This document shows positions 7,001-11,451 of a DNA stretch of 11,451 nucleotides, piece by piece. A program made the position numbers and the translations under genes. Positions within the stretch are counted from its first letter, which is position 1, and each line of letters begins with the position of its first letter. The notes under the pieces were generated by a model. The model was not told the DNA's origin and did not search any database. It saw nothing but the letters and a program-made list of their open reading frames with translations. Origin of the DNA: Gammaproteobacteria bacterium (lineage in GTDB: Bacteria; Pseudomonadota; Gammaproteobacteria; GRL18); NCBI GenBank assembly GCA_030632625.1, contig DAOVUK010000048.1, positions 1-11,451 on the forward strand, read 5' to 3'.

Positions 7001-7868
7001 TACTGTCAGTCAGTCCATTAGCGGCAAATTCATCTTCATTTCGGACATCGATGAGTTGCATCTCTGGGTTGTCAAGAGAGGAAATTTCTTCTTGTTTAAC
7101 ACGATGGATCAGCGGTGTCACCAGAAGATCAATAAAATCTTTTTTATCCAGAGACAGGATCACACCATCTGTTTTCATGGCGACACTGGCACCACGGATG
7201 CCTCCGGTGATCAGCGCTTCTTCACCAAAGCCGTCACCGAGGCGTAATTCGGCTAAAGTCACCTCATCGCCAGTATTCTGATTAGTTTTTGTTACCGTAC
7301 AACGACCCTGCTGAATAATATAAAACTTGTCATTATTGGCATCATTTTCTTTAATGATGCTTGACCCCTGGGCCAGAGGTGTTTCCTGCAGGCGCATCAT
7401 CAGCGCCTGAATATTGGATGCGGGTAATTGTAAAAATGCGTTGGATTGCAGAAATCGTGTCATCCAGTCTTCATCTTCATCGTCCAGTTCAGATACTTCA
7501 ATACTGGATGGTGCATTCCAGTTGAGCAGAATGTCCAGAAGATCTCTGTCAATGATTAAAATACTGATGTCGGTTTTTGCTTTGACCGATGCCGGACGTG
7601 GAATATCATTAGCAATGGCTATTTTTGCATCATCTGTTCCAGCCTCAATGAGTTGTTTTTTGCTGCCCGATTTTTTCAATTCAACGGTGCCGGAGAGCAG
7701 GTAAACTGTCCATTTATCCTTGTCGCCCTGTTTAAAAAGCATCCGCCCGGCAGGAATTTTCTGCACAGCTGATTTATCAATGACTTCCTGAACTTTATCA
7801 AGGCTCAGAGAATCCAGGGGTTCAAATTTTTTTATAACATTGACATCAAGATTAGGCGCGGCAGCCAT
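4026..7868 (-). CDS. cyclic nucleotide-binding/rhodanese-like domain protein with giant coiled coil
   Basis: A 1280-residue cytoplasmic protein with no signal peptide or membrane segment. Domains in order: a first cyclic-nucleotide-binding-like (CNB) domain, about 15-115; a second, about 138-250; a rhodanese-like domain, about 257-345; a lysine tract at 351-358; a charged A/E/K/Q/R-rich coiled coil from about 405 to 1215; and an S/P/D-rich tail. CNB2 keeps a phosphate-binding cassette (GFGEEALITGGIRGASV, with E216 and R225 at the normal 9-residue spacing), so it may bind a cyclic nucleotide. CNB1 has R91 but K82 where the Glu should be, and so is probably non-binding. The rhodanese loop reads YSGHENRS, with S314 in place of the catalytic Cys, so sulfurtransferase activity is unlikely. 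ATG 7868 has CGGAG 7 bases upstream. It is the likely first gene of an operon with syd and a PP2C phosphatase. Role unknown; an elongated sensor/scaffold is inference. Confidence 0.88.
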   Translation of the reverse strand: MAAAPNLDVNVIKKFEPLDSLSLDKVQEVIDKSAVQKIPAGRMLFKQGDKDKWTVYLLSGTVELKKSGSKKQLIEAGTDDAKIAIANDIPRPASVKAKTDISILIIDRDLLDILLNWNAPSSIEVSELDDEDEDWMTRFLQSNAFLQLPASNIQALMMRLQETPLAQGSSIIKENDANNDKFYIIQQGRCTVTKTNQNTGDEVTLAELRLGDGFGEEALITGGIRGASVAMKTDGVILSLDKKDFIDLLVTPLIHRVKQEEISSLDNPEMQLIDVRNEDEFAANGLTDSTNIPISLIRSQLGKLSADKHYIIYSGHENRSIAAAFLFIQQGYDCSIIESGIGEADITPGAKKKKKKKKGKANENSEAAASDDSTTIRADIKPQVFPVSETIEAKAQSTAAHSERRNEPLTSPEVEAARKKAEEQSKQLTMAESARKEAESMAADLRGEAQEALKKAEQEAKRAQQAELALKIAQLKAVQIEAQQQEQGESSQELDKIKQQVEKETQLKAEAEASRQKAEQEAEKLRSEADSARQQADKEAQRATQAEAARKEAEETAKELHKEALQKKSDEVNNALEKAKAEAERAENAEHEASRLREESEQARKRAEDEAKRAEDAEQAKKAAEEAIRQASQEQLSEKEAALEEAQKQSQEEAQRAEQAIEEAQRVREEAEQALVQSEELAKLSSQAESELLNAKEEIERLRKDADARQHAEIHEARIKAQEEKERAEKIDVDKEAALAEVERLQQEMQEAREQMTLELEKQQQEQVKQQEQQLGHLKSSAEDEILHIKAEMDAAQEALSEEYVRLNMEQETALQEKINQAQTDADQHEGQRLEAEQARQDAQNEMQRLAAQMKNEKLEREEQEKLRSAELAEAQQRIDSANERAQAAEAARKEFEDELEQVRAETQKARAEMEQLRQDMAQEIEAERKELEAAVLKQRQQLEAEKQSLAEEAHKLEEEALKYQQEIFAFKEQVEAAKQEALDEAEELRLQRDALKKQTDKETHKLKEQLETARQKAMKEVEALKQQLETDRQEAIKEAEDLKGQLETDRQEAMKEAEALKGQLETDRQEAMKEAEALKGQLETDRQEAIKEAEELKNQLESARQEAMQKVEKLKNQKLELEKQAREEALELKEQLEQIQINKKLQEHSLALQKDELERMQSEADSARDLLEAESLRSREIERQNALLRAKDEARKQAIEEAKRRREQLLGDTQEKEPVPPVLNTSVSSFSPADGYSPADGSSPADGSSPADGSSSSTDSSMQEDLKAAYESIKKEHDG
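4107..4175 (-). repeat. four tandem SPADG repeats in protein tail
   Basis: Four copies of an 18-bp unit encode FSPADG, YSPADG, SSPADG and SSPADG (residues about 1231-1254 of the coiled-coil protein), followed by a Ser run. The DNA copies are nearly identical (GAGCCATCTGCGGGTGAA), so copy number may vary by slippage without changing the frame. The tail is probably unstructured and rich in possible phosphorylation sites (inference). Confidence 0.85.
4543..4866 (-). repeat. six 54-bp tandem repeats in coiled coil
   Basis: The marker ATTGCTT(T/C)(C/T)TGACGA recurs at 4543, 4597, 4651, 4705, 4759 and 4813, exactly every 54 bp. Each unit encodes 18 residues close to QLETDRQEAMKEAEALKG (protein residues about 1002-1109). 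The central copies are nearly identical at DNA level, while the outer ones have diverged, as expected from recent internal expansion. Eighteen residues is five turns of an ideal alpha helix (7+11), not a pure heptad pattern. Confidence 0.93.
6789..6818 (-). repeat. poly-lysine linker encoded by hexamer simple repeat
   Basis: The + strand shows CTTTTT repeats, encoding eight lysines in a row and then GK (residues 351-360) between the rhodanese-like domain and the coiled coil. Loss or gain of a hexamer would change the lysine number by two without a frameshift. The patch could bind nucleic acid, acidic lipid or an acidic partner (inference). Confidence 0.85.
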
Positions 7869-7948
7869 TGAGTTACTCCGAATTACCAGTCTGTCCAGGA
7901 AGAGCTTTTATTGTAGTTACATATTTTATTAATTTGATCTATCTTTTA

Positions 7949-7979
7949 ATTCTAGCAGAAACAGACTAAAAGCAAACAA
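7949..7979 (-). promoter_or_regulatory. candidate extended -10 promoter for the coiled-coil gene operon
   Basis: On the - strand TGCTAGAAT (7957-7949) is an extended -10 (TGn + TAGAAT). A TTGTTT at 7979-7974 could be a -35, though the 19-base spacing is long. It lies about 80 bases before ATG 7868, in the divergent gap with hrpA. Confidence 0.45.
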
Positions 7980-8009
7980 AGAAGTCATAATTTTTTGCAA
8001 CAGTTCGGT

Positions 8010-8015
8010 TATAAT
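8010..8015 (+). promoter_or_regulatory. candidate -10 box for hrpA
   Basis: A perfect TATAAT at 8010-8015 lies 45 bases before ATG 8061. No good -35 sits at 16-18 bases; a TTGCAA at 7995-8000 is too close. If transcription starts near 8022, the leader is short, A/T-rich and contains a three-codon mini-frame, ATG AAA TTT TAA, at 8037-8048. Confidence 0.4.
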
Positions 8016-8060
8016 CCTAGTTCAGAATTGCATAAAATGAAATTTTAAATTTTAATAAAT

Positions 8061-11000
8061 ATGAACCAGAGCACATCTTATCAGCGCTATAAACAACAGC
8101 ATGCCTATTTGCTTGAGCAAATAAAAAAATGCTATCTATTTGACCGTTATCCATTAAAAAAACAATTGGATAAAGCTTTCAGGCTATTAAAAAAATTATC
8201 TGAAAAACATCAACAGCCATTAAGTCAAAAGGATGCTGTTAATAAAAACAACAAAGCGTTGGTTATTCAACAGCTTAATGAACTTCTGAATCGCTGTGAA
8301 GAAAAAATTAAGCAGTCTATTGCAAAAGTTGAACAACGCAGACAGGATTTGCCTGAACCAGAGTTTCCGCAAGAGTTACCGGTTTCAAAAAAACTGCAGG
8401 AAATACAGAAGCTGCTGGCAAAACATCAGGTCATTGTGGTTGCCGGTGAAACGGGTTCAGGAAAAACCACTCAGTTGCCCAAGATTGCTTTAACCGTTGG
8501 GCGGGGCGTTATGGGGCAAATTGCACATACTCAACCGCGTCGTCTGGCGGCCAGAAGTGTAGCCTCTCGTATTGCTCAGGAATTAAATACCCCTCTGGGT
8601 AAGAAAGTCGGTTTTAAGGTGCGCTTTAGTGATAAAAGTCATGAACAAACCTATGTCAAACTGATGACAGACGGCATTTTGCTGGCTGAGACTCAGGCTG
8701 ATCGTTTCTTAAATCATTATGATACGATTATTATTGATGAAGCGCATGAACGCAGTCTGAACATTGATTTTTTGCTGGGTTATATTAAGCAGTTACTGCC
8801 TCGGCGTCCTGATCTTAAAGTCATTATTACCTCAGCGACCATTGATACTGAACGATTTTCCCAATTTTTTAATAATGCACCCGTGATTGAAGTCTCAGGA
8901 AGGACCTATCCTGTGGATGTCCGCTACAATTCTCTGGAAGATGACGGGGATATGGTGGCAGGTATTGTGTCGGCAGTAGATGAACTGGCATTGGAGACTG
9001 AAGGGGATATTCTGGTTTTTTTGTCCGGTGGGAGAGAAATTCGTGAGTCTGCCGAAGCCTTACGCAAACACCATCCCGATCACACCGAAATCCTGCCGCT
9101 TTATGCACGCTTGTCCCCCGGTGAGCAAAGTCGAATTTTTTCAGGACATAGCGGTCGGCGAATTGTGCTGGCAACCAATGTGGCAGAAACTTCCCTGACC
9201 GTGCCCGGTATTCGTTATGTGATTGATACGGGTCTGGCTCGAATCAGCCGTTATAGTGTGCGTCATAAAATCCAGCGTCTGCCGATTGAAAAAATTTCCC
9301 AGGCATCAGCGCGTCAGCGCAGTGGTCGCTGCGGCCGGGTTAGTGATGGTATTGCCATACGTCTTTATAGTGAGCAAGATCATGATCAGCGTCCCGGTTA
9401 TACCGAGCCGGAATTACTGAGAACTAATCTGGCTCAGGTTATTTTACAAATGCTGTCTCTGAAACTGGGTGATATTAAATATTTTCCCTTTCTGGAAAAA
9501 CCTTCAGCAAAGCAAATAAATGATGGTTTTCTTTTATTAGAACAGCTGGGTGCCATCAATTCAGCTCGTCAGTTAACAGCAATAGGTCGATCTTTAGCTA
9601 AGTTCTCTGTGGATCCTAAAATAGGCAGGGTCATTATTGCCGGTCAGCAGCAAAATGTATTGTCAGAAGTTCTGATTATCGCTTCAGCATTGAGTTGCCA
9701 GGATCCAAGAGAGCGACCCTCAGATAAACAACAGGCGGCCGATGAAAAACATGCGCAATATGCCAGTAAACGCTCTGATTTTTTTACTTTTCTGAACTTA
9801 TGGGTGACTTATGAAGCACAGCGCAAACATCTGACGCAAAATAAATTACGCAAATATTGTAAGGCTAACTTCCTTTCATTTATGCGTATGCGCGAATGGC
9901 GGGAACTTTATCAACAATTGTTTACTCAGGCAAAAGAGTTGGGTTTTCGCTTTAATGATCTGCCTTGCTTAAATCCACAGCGGCCAGGTGATGATGAAGA
10001 TAAGCTGGATTATGCATCGATTCATCAGGCTCTTTTGAGCGGATTTCTGGGTAATATTGGCAGTAAAGAAGAAAAAAATGTTTATCTGGGGGCACGAAAT
10101 ATGCGTTTTGGCATTTTTCCCGGTTCGCGCCTGTATAAACGTAAACCAAAATGGCTGATGGCTGCGGAAATTGTCGAAACATCAGCAATTTATGCTCGAA
10201 CAGTCGCTGCTATTGAACCGGTCTGGCTGGAGCAGCAGGCACAGCATCTGCTGAAACATCATTATTATGAACCTTTCTGGGAAGAAAAAACGGGACAGGT
10301 TTCAGCCTGGAGTAAGGTCAGCCTGTATGGTCTGGTGATTAATGCCCGAAAGAAAGTCAATTATGGACCTATTGATCCTGAAGTGTCTCAGGAAATTTTT
10401 ATCAGAGATGCACTGGTGACGGGGGAATATAAAGATCAAAATCGCAAAACTCCCCGTTTTATAAAATACAATCTTGCCCTGGTTAATGAATTAGAGCATC
10501 TGGAACATAAATCACGACGTAAAGATTTGCTGGTGGATGATCTGGCTATTTTTGAATTTTATCAGCAGCGTATTGAGCATAAGCAGATACAAAATAATCC
10601 TTCCGGCAAACAAGAACCTATTTATACCCGGGCAGCTTTTGAGCAATGGCGAAAACAGGTAGAAAAAAATGAGCCGGATTATCTGCACTTAGAACAATCG
10701 GATTTGCTTAAAAAAGATGCGGCTCATATTTCTGATGAGTTATATCCTGCCACGATTATGAGTCGGGAATTACAACTGCCGCTTGAATATCATTTTTTAC
10801 CGGGGCATGAGCTCGACGGCGTGACGGTTGCTTTTCCTTTGACGATTATTAACCAGCTGGATGATGATATTTTTGACTGGCTGGTACCGGGGTTGATTCG
10901 AGAGAAAATAACGCTATTGCTGCGGGCGCTGCCTAAAGTGATCCGTAAACAATTTGTGCCTGTGCCCGATACGGTGACCGCATTTCTTGAACAGAAACAA

Positions 11001-11451
11001 TATCGTGAAGGAAAACTGCTTGAGCAATTGCTTGATTTTTTAAAGTCCAGACTGTCTTATACTCAGGTGAATCAACTTGAATATGAAATGGGTCAGGATG
11101 CCCGTAATGATTTTGCACATGCTTCTTTTAACGAGAAGATCCCTGAGCATTTAAAAATGAATTTCAAAATCATTGATAATGACGGGCATGAGCTGGACAG
11201 TGGCCGGAATTTATCTGTTTTACAGCAGCGGTGGGGTGAAAAAGCACTGCAGCAACTGGAAAAATCCATGGCAGGGCTTTCTGCTATTGATAACTCTATT
11301 GAACGTCAGGATATTTCCAGCTGGGACTTTGAGTCTTTGCCGGAACAGCTGGTGGTTGAACGTTATGGTATGACTATGACGCTTTACCCGGCATTACAGG
11401 ATAGGCAGGATAGTGTTGCGATAAAATTGTATGATCAGCAAAAAATTGCCC
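8061..11451 (+). CDS. hrpA: ATP-dependent RNA helicase HrpA (DEAH box), 3' end outside window
   Basis: Open from ATG 8061 to the window edge without a stop: 1130 codons of the usual ~1300, so roughly the last 170 are missing. HrpA is a cytoplasmic 3'-5' DEAH/RHA helicase acting on mRNA and, according to recent E. coli work, on stalled or collided ribosomes. Motif I is GETGSGKTT (129-137, K135), motif II DEAH (226-229), motif III SAT (258-260), and motif VI QRSGRCGR (419-426, R423 and R426). The helicase-associated HA2 region follows (about 470-560, LLLEQLGAIN), then an OB-fold region, then the HrpA-specific DUF3418 region from about 760 (KVNYGPIDPEVSQEIFIRDA), ending near QDSVAIKLYD. The N-terminus is about 40 residues longer than in E. 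coli, yet DRYPLKKQLDKAF matches the usual start region, so ATG 8061 is likely right despite no clear ribosome binding site. It is transcribed divergently from the coiled-coil gene. Confidence 0.95.
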   Translation, partial: MNQSTSYQRYKQQHAYLLEQIKKCYLFDRYPLKKQLDKAFRLLKKLSEKHQQPLSQKDAVNKNNKALVIQQLNELLNRCEEKIKQSIAKVEQRRQDLPEPEFPQELPVSKKLQEIQKLLAKHQVIVVAGETGSGKTTQLPKIALTVGRGVMGQIAHTQPRRLAARSVASRIAQELNTPLGKKVGFKVRFSDKSHEQTYVKLMTDGILLAETQADRFLNHYDTIIIDEAHERSLNIDFLLGYIKQLLPRRPDLKVIITSATIDTERFSQFFNNAPVIEVSGRTYPVDVRYNSLEDDGDMVAGIVSAVDELALETEGDILVFLSGGREIRESAEALRKHHPDHTEILPLYARLSPGEQSRIFSGHSGRRIVLATNVAETSLTVPGIRYVIDTGLARISRYSVRHKIQRLPIEKISQASARQRSGRCGRVSDGIAIRLYSEQDHDQRPGYTEPELLRTNLAQVILQMLSLKLGDIKYFPFLEKPSAKQINDGFLLLEQLGAINSARQLTAIGRSLAKFSVDPKIGRVIIAGQQQNVLSEVLIIASALSCQDPRERPSDKQQAADEKHAQYASKRSDFFTFLNLWVTYEAQRKHLTQNKLRKYCKANFLSFMRMREWRELYQQLFTQAKELGFRFNDLPCLNPQRPGDDEDKLDYASIHQALLSGFLGNIGSKEEKNVYLGARNMRFGIFPGSRLYKRKPKWLMAAEIVETSAIYARTVAAIEPVWLEQQAQHLLKHHYYEPFWEEKTGQVSAWSKVSLYGLVINARKKVNYGPIDPEVSQEIFIRDALVTGEYKDQNRKTPRFIKYNLALVNELEHLEHKSRRKDLLVDDLAIFEFYQQRIEHKQIQNNPSGKQEPIYTRAAFEQWRKQVEKNEPDYLHLEQSDLLKKDAAHISDELYPATIMSRELQLPLEYHFLPGHELDGVTVAFPLTIINQLDDDIFDWLVPGLIREKITLLLRALPKVIRKQFVPVPDTVTAFLEQKQYREGKLLEQLLDFLKSRLSYTQVNQLEYEMGQDARNDFAHASFNEKIPEHLKMNFKIIDNDGHELDSGRNLSVLQQRWGEKALQQLEKSMAGLSAIDNSIERQDISSWDFESLPEQLVVERYGMTMTLYPALQDRQDSVAIKLYDQQKIA

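Noticed and set aside
4026..7868. SMC/MukB-type or kinesin-like protein, suggested by the long coiled coil
   Set aside because: There is no Walker A/B or hinge; the N-terminal domains are CNB and rhodanese-like, so similarity would come only from coiled-coil composition.
8869..10188. - strand open frames at 8869-9174 and 9952-10188
   Set aside because: They lie antisense inside hrpA, whose helicase motifs and uninterrupted frame are clear.
1..11451. tRNA, rRNA or known riboswitch
   Set aside because: No cloverleaf, rRNA signature or riboswitch core was recognised by reading both strands. Small unknown RNAs cannot be excluded without a covariance search.

Overview
The window most likely comes from a gammaproteobacterium of moderately low G+C. 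A clear SecY-interacting protein (Syd) and a long HrpA-type DEAH helicase with the C-terminal HrpA domain are both typical of that class. The Uma2-family genes, the small palindromic elements and the DUF3368/UPF0175 toxin-antitoxin pair suit a genome rich in small mobile elements, such as filamentous sulfur oxidisers or methanotrophs. That narrower placement is inference only.

Left part (1-1757): an accessory zone. It opens with a 26-bp sequence repeated at 346-371. A 187-bp miniature element (69-255) lies between the copies; it has imperfect terminal inverted repeats starting GGCTCTTC/GGTTCTTC and carries two 28-bp palindromes. Next come a broken Uma2-like gene (295-739), an intact Uma2-family PD-(D/E)XK protein (790-1350) and an unrecognised small ORF with a hydrophobic C-terminal stretch (1377-1640), all on the + strand.

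Middle part (1758-7868): everything is on the - strand and tightly spaced, so it could be one transcript running right to left. The order of transcription is: a 1280-residue protein with two cyclic-nucleotide-binding-like domains, a rhodanese-like domain without its cysteine and a very long coiled coil; a possible 35-residue ORF; Syd; a PP2C-family phosphatase; and a UPF0175 antitoxin/DUF3368 toxin pair. The antitoxin reading frame is broken by one extra T early in the gene, while the toxin is intact. The large protein carries six 54-bp repeats (18 residues each) in its coiled coil and four SPADG repeats near its C-terminus.

Right part (7869-11451): a 192-bp divergent promoter region, then hrpA on the + strand, open to the window edge and lacking roughly its last 170 codons. 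It has no stop inside the window.

Working together (inference): the large protein could sense a nucleotide through its second domain and act as an elongated scaffold, the phosphatase could reverse Ser/Thr phosphorylation on it or on an unseen partner, and Syd acts at the Sec translocon. I see no kinase gene here. The most interesting items are the large scaffold protein in an operon with Syd and PP2C, and the antitoxin frameshift at a UUU-UAA site.
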